64,000 nt of DNA from Rhodospirillales bacterium. Its GTDB lineage: Bacteria > Pseudomonadota > Alphaproteobacteria > Rhodospirillales > Defluviicoccaceae. Of the stretch, positions 20,585-28,640 are shown one piece after another. Numbering within the stretch: the stretch's first letter is position 1; every line of letters begins with the position of its first letter. Location: contig JADJQT010000001.1 of NCBI GenBank assembly GCA_016712595.1, positions 721,501-785,500 on the forward strand, written 5' to 3'. The translations under genes and the position numbers were made by a program. A model generated the notes under the pieces. It ran no database searches. It was not told the DNA's origin and saw only the letters and a program-made list of their open reading frames with translations.

Positions 20585-21229
20585 ATGAAACAGTCCATCC
20601 CCTCCAGCAACGCCATTGCCCAGGGCGATTGCATCGATCTGATGGCCGCAATGCCCGCCCGGTCGGTGGATTTCATCCTCACCGATCCGCCCTATCTGGT
20701 CCGCTACAAGGATCGCACGGGCCGCAGCATCGCCAACGACGACAATGCCGACTGGCTGGAACCGGCGGCGCGGCAGATGTTCCGCGTCCTGAAGAACGAC
20801 AGCCTGTGCGTCAGCTTCTACGGCTGGACCCAGACCGATCGCTTTATGAGCGCCTGGCGCGCAGCGGGATTTAGCAGCGTCGGCCACATCGTCTTCCGCA
20901 AACGCTATGCCTCGAAGACCCGCTTCGTCAGCTACACGCACGAATCTGCCTATGTGCTGGCAAAGGGCCGACCAGCCCTGCCGGACAACCCGCCCGCCGA
21001 TGTCATCGACTGGGTTTACACCGGCAATCGCCTGCACCCGACGCAGAAGCCTGTCGCGGTCCTGACGCCGCTGATCGAGGCGTTCTGCCCGGCGGGCGGG
21101 CTGGTGCTCGACCCGTTCTGCGGTTCCGGTTCGACGCTGGCGGCGGCGCGCAGCGCCGGTCGCGACTATCTCGGCATGGAGCTGGACCCGGACTATCACC
21201 GGATCGCGTCTGACAGGCTGGCGGCATGA
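20585..21229 (+). CDS. DNA adenine methyltransferase, beta class
   Basis: A 214-residue solitary methylase. The catalytic motif IV (TDPPYLVRYKD) comes first and the AdoMet-binding motif I (LDPFCGSGSTLAAA) comes near the C-terminus, the motif order of beta-class N6-adenine (or N4-cytosine) enzymes such as CcrM. It lacks the C-terminal extension of CcrM. AGGAG lies 6 nt before the ATG. There is no restriction gene beside it; on mobile elements such enzymes protect transferred DNA from host restriction. The recognition site cannot be predicted from the sequence. Confidence 0.88.
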   Translation: MKQSIPSSNAIAQGDCIDLMAAMPARSVDFILTDPPYLVRYKDRTGRSIANDDNADWLEPAARQMFRVLKNDSLCVSFYGWTQTDRFMSAWRAAGFSSVGHIVFRKRYASKTRFVSYTHESAYVLAKGRPALPDNPPADVIDWVYTGNRLHPTQKPVAVLTPLIEAFCPAGGLVLDPFCGSGSTLAAARSAGRDYLGMELDPDYHRIASDRLAA

Positions 21230-21365
21230 CGCCGCCGCCTTTGGCCGAGGTTGCTTCAGGATGCGTTTTGGCTCCGGTCGGACCGAGAACCACCCCCTGA
21301 AAGCAATACCGGCCTCTCCGCCCCATTATTGGGCCGGAATCGGCATGGCTATTGTGGCCTGATCG

Positions 21366-22064
21366 TCAGGCAGGAACGATTGCGGGCAGGCCCGCGAGCG
21401 GGTTGGTTTTCATAAAGGAGTGAAAGACGCCGTCCATGCAACGCATCGCCCATTCCTGAACCGGGATTTGGGAGCAATGTCCTCTTAAGTAACCCTTGAA
21501 CCTATGATCCTGTGACTCCGCTGTCGCCCCCGGATTCCGGGCGCTGTCGGGCCATTTCTGGCGATGGTGGCGGGCGATCAGCGGATCGCATAGCCGCACG
21601 ATCAGTCCTACGCACATGCGTGAGCGCGCCCCGGCGATAACATCGACCGCGATATAGCCCTCCCGTTCGAGCTGGCGGAGATAGCGTTGCACCGTCCGCC
21701 GGCAACGGCCGAGCGCCCGCGCGAGGTATGTGACTGTCACCGCCAGCGACCGGCCTTCCCGGTTTTGCCGATAGGTTTCCTCGGCCAGTTTGCGGGCGCA
21801 GCGCCGCGCGCCGTCGCATAGATGGGGATCGTCCTCCAGCCACGCCGCCAGTTCAGGGACATAGGCGCCGCTGCCCTTGGGCATGGGACGACGTTCCGGC
21901 TCCTGCGCCCGATAGCGGTGACAGGTTTGCAGCGCGCGTTGCCGACGTTCTGTCACCGGCAGTGCCGGTCCCGGCACGGGCGCGCGGCCCTCGACGATTC
22001 GGCTTTTCAGGTGCCGATGCGCGTCCACGAAAGCGGATTGCGCGCAGGCGTTTTGCATAGTCAT
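21366..22064 (-). CDS. Winged-helix protein, replication/regulation-like
   Basis: A 232-residue basic protein. The middle (SLAVTVTYLARALGRCRRTVQRYLRQLEREGYIAVDVI) is a clear helix-turn-helix with a wing, of the type in plasmid replication-linked regulators. The N-terminus is Arg-rich and the C-terminus ends in NPLAGLPAIVPA. The start ATG at 22064 has AGGAG 6 nt upstream. It is divergent from the parA side of the element. It may be a regulator or a replication initiator for the circular form; neither is proven. Confidence 0.65.
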   Translation of the reverse strand: MTMQNACAQSAFVDAHRHLKSRIVEGRAPVPGPALPVTERRQRALQTCHRYRAQEPERRPMPKGSGAYVPELAAWLEDDPHLCDGARRCARKLAEETYRQNREGRSLAVTVTYLARALGRCRRTVQRYLRQLEREGYIAVDVIAGARSRMCVGLIVRLCDPLIARHHRQKWPDSARNPGATAESQDHRFKGYLRGHCSQIPVQEWAMRCMDGVFHSFMKTNPLAGLPAIVPA

Positions 22065-22134
22065 GGTTTTCTCCTCTTTTGTTTGGAGAAAATCCGCAGA
22101 AAATCAGGGCGCGCGAAAGCAACGCAAAAACTAC

Positions 22135-22230
22135 TTGCGTTAGTATGCAGGTTTTGAGATATTTGGATTGCTGATTTTCACAAATACCTCGATTTAATCG
22201 AGCGACCCGCCTCTGGCGGGTTTTCTTTTT
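22135..22230 (+). ncRNA. Candidate small RNA with its own promoter and terminator
   Basis: A possible promoter has TTGCGT (22135-22140), a 17-nt spacer and GATATT (22158-22163), so transcription would start near 22170. The predicted transcript of about 60 nt holds the stem CTCGATT/AATCGAG and ends in a strong terminator, ACCCGCC-TCT-GGCGGGT with TTTTCTTTTT. No ORF fits. It is divergent from the winged-helix gene and could be a regulatory RNA or an attenuated leader of parA. Confidence 0.4.
22205..22230 (+). terminator. Rho-independent terminator
   Basis: A perfect 7-bp stem ACCCGCC/GGCGGGT with a TCT loop, followed by a T-rich tract (nine T in ten). It reads rightward although no rightward gene ends just upstream. 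Confidence 0.8.
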
Positions 22231-22442
22231 GTTACGGCAATATTTCCTCGAATTGTTGAATATATTTACGCGAGGCCGGAAGCGACCACCGCAAATTGTC
22301 CGCAATCGTTGCCGCTATGGCAAGTTTGTTCTGTAAGCCAAGGGTTTATGCGGCCTTCGGCAGTACCCGGCTCTACGATCACCGACAGTGTGCGGACGAA
22401 TCAACAAGTTGATACCCCTGCATCCCGATGACGCCCGTAGAT

Positions 22443-22552
22443 AGCTATCGGATAGCTACCCGGTAGCGCCCTGCTTGTTAGTAGAAAGCTATCCGATAGC
22501 TATCAGTATGCTTTCAAATACTCGTTTGGTATTTACTAGCTATCTGGTATCT
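22443..22552. promoter_or_regulatory. Palindromic partition/operator sites upstream of parA
   Basis: The palindrome AGCTATC-S-GATAGCT occurs at 22443-22457 (centre G) and 22487-22501 (centre C). A related palindrome, GCTACC-C-GGTAGC, lies at 22455-22467, and a half-site AGCTATC lies at 22538-22544. Repeated dyads of this kind directly before parA are typical of a centromere or of an autoregulatory operator. Confidence 0.7.
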
Positions 22553-22594
22553 TTAATTAGTTATAGTTTTCAGTAATTTACATAGTGAGAAACC

Positions 22595-23281
22595 ATGCCT
22601 GTTATTTCTTTTGCCAATCCTAAAGGGGGAGCCGGAAAGACTACGTCTGCACTGCTGCTGGCCGGCGAATTGGCCGGCAAAGGCGCGCGCGTCACTATCA
22701 TCGACGCCGATCCCGAACGATGGATTTCGCAATGGGGGCGGCTGCCCGGCAAGCCCGCAACTATCGAGATCATCGCCGATGTAAGCGAGGACACGATCGT
22801 CGATCACATCGAGAGCGCCGCGAAAAAGGCGCAGTTCGTGATCGTCGATCTTGAGGGCACGGCAAGCCTCATGGTCGCCAATGCAATCGGCATGTCGGAC
22901 CTGGTCCTCATTCCCACGCAGGGCGCGTCGATGGACGCAAAGGGCGCGGCCAAGACGATCAAGCTGATCCGCAATCAGGAGCGCATGGCCCGCCGCACGA
23001 TCCCGCACAGCATCCTGTTGACCCGCACCAGCGCCGCCATCGCCTCGCGGGCCTTGCGCAATGTGCGCGACCAGCTCGACAAGGCGGGCATCGACGTACT
23101 CTCCACCTCCATCGTCGAGCGCGCCGCTTTCCGGGACATCTTCGATTTCGGCGGCCTGCTTTCGGACCTGTCCGCCACGCAGGTCAGCAATGTAGAGAAG
23201 GCGCGTGAGAATGCCCGCGCCTTTGCGGGCGAGGTGATTGCAAAACTCAAGCGCGCGCCCATCGCCGCCAGGGTGGCATAA
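22595..23281 (+). CDS. parA: ParA-family partition ATPase
   Basis: A 228-residue small ParA/MinD-like ATPase. The deviant Walker A is KGGAGKTTSA near residue 10, the Walker A' is VTIIDADP, and the Walker B-like segment is QFVIVDLEGTAS. There is no N-terminal HTH, so DNA binding for regulation must come from the partner. It is followed one base later by a small gene that is probably the centromere-binding partner. The pair would stabilise the excised circular form of the element. Confidence 0.9.
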   Translation: MPVISFANPKGGAGKTTSALLLAGELAGKGARVTIIDADPERWISQWGRLPGKPATIEIIADVSEDTIVDHIESAAKKAQFVIVDLEGTASLMVANAIGMSDLVLIPTQGASMDAKGAAKTIKLIRNQERMARRTIPHSILLTRTSAAIASRALRNVRDQLDKAGIDVLSTSIVERAAFRDIFDFGGLLSDLSATQVSNVEKARENARAFAGEVIAKLKRAPIAARVA

Positions 23282-23282
23282 C

Positions 23283-23636
23283 ATGGAGCGAGAGCGCACC
23301 GATCTCGGCTTTGCCGACACGCTCGATGAGTTCGATCCGGCCGAATGGTTGCCCAAGCCGGCAACCGCCAATGACAAGCCGCCGAAAGCCGAAACGAAGA
23401 AGGCTGCTGCGGCAGCCGGATTCCGCAGCCGCGAGCCGCTGCCGGTCGTCGAGGCTCCGCACGCCGATCTGCCGCGCCGACGGCGTACCGGGCGCAACAT
23501 GCAGCTCAATCTGAAAGCTCGGCCGGAGACTATCGCAGCGTTCTGCGCCATCGCCGATAGCCATGACTGGGGCCTCGGTGAGACGCTGGAGCATGCGGTC
23601 GCTTTGCTTGAGCGCGAGCATAACAAAACGGTATGA
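23283..23636 (+). CDS. Probable ParA partner protein
   Basis: 117 residues. The N-terminal half is acidic and then Lys/Ala-rich (KPPKAETKKAAAAAGF); the C-terminal half (RRTGRNMQLNLKARPETIAAFCAIADSHDWGLGETLEHAVALLERE) has the pattern of a ribbon-helix-helix domain, like ParG/ParB-type partners of small ParA proteins. The ATG at 23283 is directly after the parA stop. The RHH region would bind the palindromes upstream of parA. Confidence 0.7.
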   Translation: MERERTDLGFADTLDEFDPAEWLPKPATANDKPPKAETKKAAAAAGFRSREPLPVVEAPHADLPRRRRTGRNMQLNLKARPETIAAFCAIADSHDWGLGETLEHAVALLEREHNKTV

Positions 23637-23649
23637 GAATTTGCTGACA

Positions 23650-24420
23650 ATGGAATCCGCAATCACATGGCTACTTGTCGGTATCATCGCCGTCCTTTGC
23701 TACCGGAACCTGCGCGCCAAACGCTACCTTGCCGAACGTCAGCGAAAGGTCGTCGCACTTTGTCGACAAGTCAGCGAGATGAAGGATGCCGAAGACCAGC
23801 GCCGCGAAGATGCCGCCAGATACAAGCGTATCAAAGACGAAAACGACATCTCTGATCCAGAGAACCAAAAAAGATTCATCGAACAAGCCACATTACGCGC
23901 TGATCGTCCCGTCAACAGTGAGGCCGTGGACGTTCTTTATGCACTCGAAGAATGGATCGAAACGAACCAATCCGATTGGCGTCTTGGATTTGAGGTGTCG
24001 ATGGGAGCCTTCATCAAGACCCCTTTTTTTGACGAGCAGCAACAGAAGCGGGAGACGGAGCTGCATAAAAAGGCGTTCAGTTCCTACAATAGCAAGCGTG
24101 TCGATTTTCTCCTGATCGACAGATTCGGCATGCCGATGCTGGCCGTTGAATATCACGGTACAGGACACTATCAGTCAGAAGACGCCGATGATCGCATGGA
24201 CGTTAAACGGCTGGCGCTGACACGCGCCGGGATTCCATGCGTCGAGATACCTGAAAAGACATCGTCCGAAGACATTAAGCGTATGGTGACAGACGTGCTG
24301 CGGGCACCCCAGAATACGAGGGAGACCCAGGAGCTACCCGCCCAATCATCGTCAGAGCAGACATCGAAGTCGTCCCGTTTCCCGATATCATTTGCGCGGT
24401 TCATTTCTAAGAACTCCTGA
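23650..24420 (+). CDS. Membrane-anchored DUF2726-like nuclease-fold protein
   Basis: 256 residues. A single membrane helix at the N-terminus (ITWLLVGIIAVLCYRNL) is followed by a charged helical linker and then a domain with SYNSKRVDFLLIDRFGMPMLAVEYHGTGHYQ and RMDVKRLALTRAGIPCVEI. The D...E.x.K-like arrangement fits the restriction-endonuclease-like fold of DUF2726. It follows the partition genes by 13 bp. Role unknown; a nuclease acting near the membrane on incoming DNA is an inference. Confidence 0.7.
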   Translation: MESAITWLLVGIIAVLCYRNLRAKRYLAERQRKVVALCRQVSEMKDAEDQRREDAARYKRIKDENDISDPENQKRFIEQATLRADRPVNSEAVDVLYALEEWIETNQSDWRLGFEVSMGAFIKTPFFDEQQQKRETELHKKAFSSYNSKRVDFLLIDRFGMPMLAVEYHGTGHYQSEDADDRMDVKRLALTRAGIPCVEIPEKTSSEDIKRMVTDVLRAPQNTRETQELPAQSSSEQTSKSSRFPISFARFISKNS

Positions 24421-24475
24421 GCGATAGCGGATGAAACCGCGCGGCTGAGAATGGCTGCGGCGAAGCGCGCCGAAA

Positions 24476-24497
24476 GGCGGGGGCTAAAGCCCCCGCC
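24476..24497. terminator. Perfect hairpin at the end of the small minus-strand gene
   Basis: GGCGGGGGC-TAAA-GCCCCCGCC, a 9-bp perfect stem that includes the stop codon of the gene at 24484-24669. It sits between two convergent genes, so it may block transcription from both sides. Confidence 0.6.
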
Positions 24498-24669
24498 CCG
24501 GTGCCAGAGCGATGGTGCGGGAGATATTCTCCAGCGTCGCCAGGCTGTTCCGGCGCTCCGGCGTGTTGTGGGCGGTTAGCGCCAGAGCCAGGGTCGCCTG
24601 ACGGAACAGGCCCCGCAGTTCGGCTTCGGTGCGGGATTGCAGTTCTGCGATGGTCATCAGCTTGTTCAT
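24484..24669 (-). CDS. Small hypothetical protein
   Basis: A 61-residue helical protein, MNKLMTIAELQSRTEAELRG and then LFRQATLALALTAHNTPERRNSLATLENI. The start has a very good Shine-Dalgarno sequence (AAGGAGG, 7 nt spacing), which makes it a real gene despite its size. It is convergent with the DUF2726 gene. No function is known. Confidence 0.7.
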   Translation of the reverse strand: MNKLMTIAELQSRTEAELRGLFRQATLALALTAHNTPERRNSLATLENISRTIALAPGRGL

Positions 24670-25270
24670 ATTCGTTCCTCCTTGTTCACGAGACCCCGGT
24701 CATCAGAGCCATTCCGTGCTTGCCCAGACACACAATCGGCACGGGAATGGATCGCCATGGCTGGCGGTCGAGGGGACATGAGGGAGAAGGGGGACAGGCG
24801 GGTGATCCGTCGCCCCGACTGAAATCTCCACGAAGACGAAAAATGCGGCCGCGTCCGGCAGGTCGGACCGGGCTATAGGCGCGTCGCGCCCCGAACCCCG
24901 GAGCCGGGTTTCGGCCATGCGGTGACTATCCCTCGCGCAATCGAGAAGGGGCCGGGCGGGCTTGCTGCCCGCTTTTTCGGCCGTCGGTGCGGGCATGGCC
25001 CACGCATCCGTTGAGAAGGGGCCTGCGGCCCTGCGCGCCGGGCGCGCGGTTTCAAGAAAAGAGGGGCCTGCGGCCCCTGGGCTGTCAAGGCTTTCATCCT
25101 TGCTGACGCGGCGGACGCCGCCGGGGCGTTCCCCTGCCTTCCGCGCCTTCGGCTTGTGCAGGCCGGGTGATCCCCCTTTCCCCGGCGGCGGCCCTGACAG
25201 CCGCACCCCCGCTCATTGCCGCTTGGCTAGTCGGGTTGCAGCGCAACCCACTACACAAGGAAGAAAGGCA
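24670..25270. promoter_or_regulatory. Long leader upstream of ardC with repeats and hairpins
   Basis: About 600 bp between divergent genes without a supported ORF. It holds three related G-rich repeats (24943-24953, 25013-25033, 25061-25079; GAGAAGGGGCC-type), a terminator-like stem followed by T5 (24956-24977), a hairpin AGGGGCC-TGC-GGCCCCT (25062-25078) and another, GGGTTGC-AGC-GCAACCC (25233-25249), just before the ardC ribosome binding site. This looks like a heavily regulated leader. Confidence 0.55.
24956..24977 (+). terminator. Terminator-like attenuator in the ardC leader
   Basis: Stem GCGGGC (24956-24961) and GCCCGC (24967-24972), loop TTGCT, then TTTTT. It reads toward ardC, 290 bp upstream, so it could attenuate ardC or end a short upstream transcript. 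Confidence 0.5.
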
Positions 25271-26167
25271 ATGACTACAGATATTTATCAGCGTGTCACC
25301 GATCAGATCGTGGCCGCGCTGGAGAAGGGCGTCAGGCCGTGGCTCAAGCCATGGAACGCCGACCATGCGGCAGGCCGTATCACGAAACCCTTGCGGGCGA
25401 ACGGAATCCCCTATCGCGGAATCAATGTGCTGATGTTGTGGGGTGCGGCGAGCGCGCAGGGCTTCGCCGCCCCGTTGTGGCTGACCTACAAGCAGGCGCA
25501 GGAACTGGGCGGACAGGTGCGCAAAGGCGAGAAGGGGAGCCTTGTCGTTTATGCCAACACCATCACCCGGACCGAGCAGGACGAGGCGACTGGCGCGGAC
25601 GTGGAGCGGGAAATTCCTTTCATGAAGGGTTATACCGTCTTCAATGCCGAGCAGGTGGACGAACTGCCGGCGCATTTCTACGCCGTACAGGAACCGGCGC
25701 TTGATCCCGTGGCGCGCATCGAGAAGGCGGAAGCCTTCTTTACCGCCACCGGCGCGAAGATCAGTGAGGGCGGCAACCGGGCTTATTACACCGCCGCAAG
25801 CGATCATGTGCAGATGCCGCCCTTTGTCGCTTTCAAGGAGCCGGAAGCCTATTACGCCACGCTGGCGCACGAGATGACGCACTGGACGAAAGCGCCGCAG
25901 CGCCTTGCCCGTGATTTCGGGCGCACGCGGTGGGGCGATGAAGGCTATGCGATGGAAGAACTGGTCGCAGAGCTTGGCGCGGCTTTCATCTGCGCCGACC
26001 TCGCTTTGACCCCGCAACCGCGTGCCGAACATGCCGCCTATATCGCATCGTGGCTGAAGGCCCTGAAAGACGACAAGCGGGCGATCTTCACCGCCGCCGC
26101 CCACGCGCAGCGCGCCGCCGATTACCTCACCGGCTTGCAGCCGCAGACGATGGAGGCCGCCGCGTAA
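25271..26167 (+). CDS. ardC: Anti-restriction protein, ArdC type
   Basis: A 298-residue two-domain protein. The N-terminal ssDNA-binding domain begins DIYQRVTDQIVAALEKGVRPWLKPWN and includes GIPYRGINVLMLWG. The C-terminal zincin-like metallopeptidase domain has the metal motif HEMTHW (HExxH) and a downstream EELVAELGAAF segment with the third ligand. ArdC proteins protect entering single-stranded conjugative DNA from host enzymes, which fits a mobilizable element. The ATG at 25271 follows AAGGAAGAAAGG; the longer frame to 24962 is leader. Confidence 0.9.
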   Translation: MTTDIYQRVTDQIVAALEKGVRPWLKPWNADHAAGRITKPLRANGIPYRGINVLMLWGAASAQGFAAPLWLTYKQAQELGGQVRKGEKGSLVVYANTITRTEQDEATGADVEREIPFMKGYTVFNAEQVDELPAHFYAVQEPALDPVARIEKAEAFFTATGAKISEGGNRAYYTAASDHVQMPPFVAFKEPEAYYATLAHEMTHWTKAPQRLARDFGRTRWGDEGYAMEELVAELGAAFICADLALTPQPRAEHAAYIASWLKALKDDKRAIFTAAAHAQRAADYLTGLQPQTMEAAA

Positions 26168-26200
26168 GCGGCGGCTTTCGCCTTCCGGGCGAAGGGCGAA

Positions 26201-26230
26201 AAATTCGGCGTCCGCCGGTGGCGGACGCCG
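26201..26230 (-). terminator. Terminator of the HerA-like gene
   Basis: A perfect 11-bp stem (arms 26206-26216 and 26220-26230). Read on the minus strand it is followed by AATTTTTCG, so it fits a rho-independent terminator 35 bp beyond the HerA-like stop. Confidence 0.75.
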
Positions 26231-26264
26231 GGTCGCTTGTCAGGCAAGCGAGTCTCGACAGGTT

Positions 26265-28505
26265 TCAGAACGGAATCTCGTCATCCAGCCCGTTCTCCGG
26301 TGCAGGAGGCCCAGGCACATCTTCAGGCGGGGCCACAGCAGGCAATGGCAGGACCGGATGTTCCGCGCGGAAGGCGTCGAGGAAGGGTTGGCGGTCATTC
26401 AGACGTACTAGAACCGGATTCTCGCAGGACGAAGCCTTGCCGAAAATTACGGCATGCCGCGCCTCAAGGCTGGGAAGCACACCGGCATAGTCCCGGCCAA
26501 TATAGTTGGACAGAAACTCCTTTCCTGTGTCGTCGAACGTCCTCATCGCGAAGATCGTATTGCATTGATTCAGGATGGTTTTTGTCACGTTCGCCGTGCG
26601 CTGCGTGATGAGCAGGCAGCCGAGGCCGTATTTGCGTCCTTGCAGGATCGCCCGTGCGCTCCGCGCCGTCGCCGCCTTGTCGCCTTCAGCGACCACCGAA
26701 TTCCATTCGGGCACAAGCGAGTGCGCTTCTTCATAAACGAGGCAGACCCGCGCCCGGTCGATCATGCCGAGTTCCTGGCACACGGTGAGGGCAGCATCTG
26801 ATATGATCGCGGTGATTTCCGTCGGTGTAAGGGTTGCCATGTTGGCGTTGCCCTGGAACATGCCGCCCGCCTGCCGCGTGACCTCAAACTGGGCTGGATT
26901 AAGGACGCGCAGCCGCCGCTGTTCGGCTGGATTGACGAAATTGCGGAGCTGTTCCGTGACCCGCGCCCGAAACGCCAGGTGGCTCCCGCCCTGTTCCTGG
27001 TTCTGGTTTGGAACCCCGCCCTGGCCTGCAACAGTAAGTTCCTGAAGGCGGGCGGCTTCATAGACCGAATCAATGAAGGCCGACAGCAGGTCGGCATATT
27101 GATTGGTTAGGTCTAGGCAAATAACCTTGATGCCATCCGCGATCATCCGCTCGACCAACTCAATCGCTAGATAGCTTTTGCCGATGCCGAGAATGCCGAG
27201 AACAGCGGTATTATGCGTCACCGCCTCTGAGATATTGAGACCCACACCGAAGCTTGTACTCGGGAAATGCCCAATTACCTCTGGGGCAATGACATGCTCG
27301 TCCGCATCGAGCAGGAAGACAGGCGCGTTGATCCGGGGCAACCATTTCACCGGAACGAATTTTCCGACATCCGCGTCCCACCGGCCGATCTTTCGGGCCT
27401 TGGCTCGCGCATAACCGTAGGTATTCTTTTGCTGAACAATGTCCTCGCGCGTCAGGCCATCAATGATCTGAAACATGACGTGATGATCGCCAATTCGAGA
27501 TTCCACCAGCCGACCTTCCGCAATGTCCCGATCTTCCGTGACTTCAAACATCACATGGTCAAGATTCGTGTCGCTTACGACGACGCCGCACAGACGGTTG
27601 ATCCATTGAATTGCCGGTATGTCCGCCAGCTCGTCCGGCGTGACGGATAGCGCAAGCGCAATACCTGTGCCCCTTGCCTCCGGCAGCTTGCTGATACGAT
27701 TCTTGAGGCCTTCCGGCAGTCGCACGGTAAGGACGCGCAAAAGATTGCCTTCGTCGCGTCCGACATAGTTTAGCGCAACGCCCAGCATCCACGGCCCATT
27801 GTCGTCGGCAACCACCATGGGCGTTCCGCGCGGTACGCTGTTATCGCCGAGCTGCCGCACCAGGACGATTCCGGGGGACTGATAGGCTGCTATCGCGCCG
27901 ATAACCTGATCAGCCCTGACCACGCCCCATTGTTCTCTGGCCCAATCGACGAAGCTTAAGATCGACTCCACGGGCCGCAGGACGACGATCACAGCCCAGG
28001 CGCTGAGAATGGCCGCAACCTCGTCGGCGCGCGTCCGGTGAAAGAGCCAGACGCACAGCAAGATGACGATCGTGAAGATGACGACCGGGCTTCCCAGCCC
28101 GCGAACCGCCTTGTCCGCAAGCCGGACGAGGGGGCGGGTCTCCGCGCCGACCGGCGGCCTGATGAGTAGAACCAGGACCGACACAACACAGATCGCGGCG
28201 CAGAGCGCGATGACGCCCCATAACAGTATGGCATCGGCGCTGCCGGGCGCAACAACGAGCGATCCCGCAATCAGCGCCGCCAGTGCCATGAATGCGTTCG
28301 TGGCCGCATCTGCCGGAGGCGTGAAGTGCGGATTGAGCAGGCGGCTACCGAACAGGAGACTGGCGAACCCGCTATAAAGCCAGATGGCGTTTTCATTGGG
28401 CGTGAAGCCCGTTGAGACCACCCAATATTGAACCAAAGCCAACAATGCTGCATAAATCAAAAGGCTGGTGACCCTGTGTCGGGTCTGTCGTCTTGCTACC
28501 TCCAT
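26265..28505 (-). CDS. Membrane-anchored HerA/FtsK-like ATPase
   Basis: A 746-residue protein. The first about 190 residues hold about five hydrophobic helices (e.g. LLIYAALLALVQYWVV, VVIFTIVILLCVWLF), then a beta-rich middle region like the HAS-barrel of HerA, and a C-terminal DUF87/HerA ATPase. Walker A is GILGIGKSY, Walker B is VCLVYEEAH, and a Gln/Arg-rich segment LLITQRTANVTKTI follows. HerA-class enzymes are hexameric DNA pumps that work with nucleases. It is divergent from an OLD-like gene, 135 bp away. Function here is not established; a defence or DNA-transfer role is inferred. Confidence 0.8.
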   Translation of the reverse strand: MEVARRQTRHRVTSLLIYAALLALVQYWVVSTGFTPNENAIWLYSGFASLLFGSRLLNPHFTPPADAATNAFMALAALIAGSLVVAPGSADAILLWGVIALCAAICVVSVLVLLIRPPVGAETRPLVRLADKAVRGLGSPVVIFTIVILLCVWLFHRTRADEVAAILSAWAVIVVLRPVESILSFVDWAREQWGVVRADQVIGAIAAYQSPGIVLVRQLGDNSVPRGTPMVVADDNGPWMLGVALNYVGRDEGNLLRVLTVRLPEGLKNRISKLPEARGTGIALALSVTPDELADIPAIQWINRLCGVVVSDTNLDHVMFEVTEDRDIAEGRLVESRIGDHHVMFQIIDGLTREDIVQQKNTYGYARAKARKIGRWDADVGKFVPVKWLPRINAPVFLLDADEHVIAPEVIGHFPSTSFGVGLNISEAVTHNTAVLGILGIGKSYLAIELVERMIADGIKVICLDLTNQYADLLSAFIDSVYEAARLQELTVAGQGGVPNQNQEQGGSHLAFRARVTEQLRNFVNPAEQRRLRVLNPAQFEVTRQAGGMFQGNANMATLTPTEITAIISDAALTVCQELGMIDRARVCLVYEEAHSLVPEWNSVVAEGDKAATARSARAILQGRKYGLGCLLITQRTANVTKTILNQCNTIFAMRTFDDTGKEFLSNYIGRDYAGVLPSLEARHAVIFGKASSCENPVLVRLNDRQPFLDAFRAEHPVLPLPAVAPPEDVPGPPAPENGLDDEIPF

Positions 28506-28640
28506 ATTCGCCCCCGTTTCTACTTGTCGTTAGTAAGAAGGCAGAGGATAAGTCCCGTCAAGCGTAACGCGACGGTTGACCCCCCTAATGTGCGTTCCTA
28601 TTCTGTTCGCCGTCAGGAATCGGGTGAAGGCGGGCCGGGA
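28506..28640. promoter_or_regulatory. Divergent promoter region, HerA-like / OLD-like genes
   Basis: 135 bp separating two outward-read genes, so the promoters of both must lie here. No box is clear enough to name. Confidence 0.5.

Noticed and set aside
22440..22552. Possible CRISPR-like repeats before parA
   Set aside because: The repeats are short palindromes with irregular spacing and no spacers or cas genes. They fit partition or operator sites.
22553..23662. A 369-codon minus-strand frame opposite parA and its partner
   Set aside because: It is antisense to a clear ParA gene with palindromic sites upstream, and has no start context.
24962..25270. N-terminal extension of ArdC by 103 residues
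   Set aside because: The conserved protein starts at 25271 after AAGGAAGAAAGG, and the upstream codons are Pro/Arg-rich leader with hairpins.
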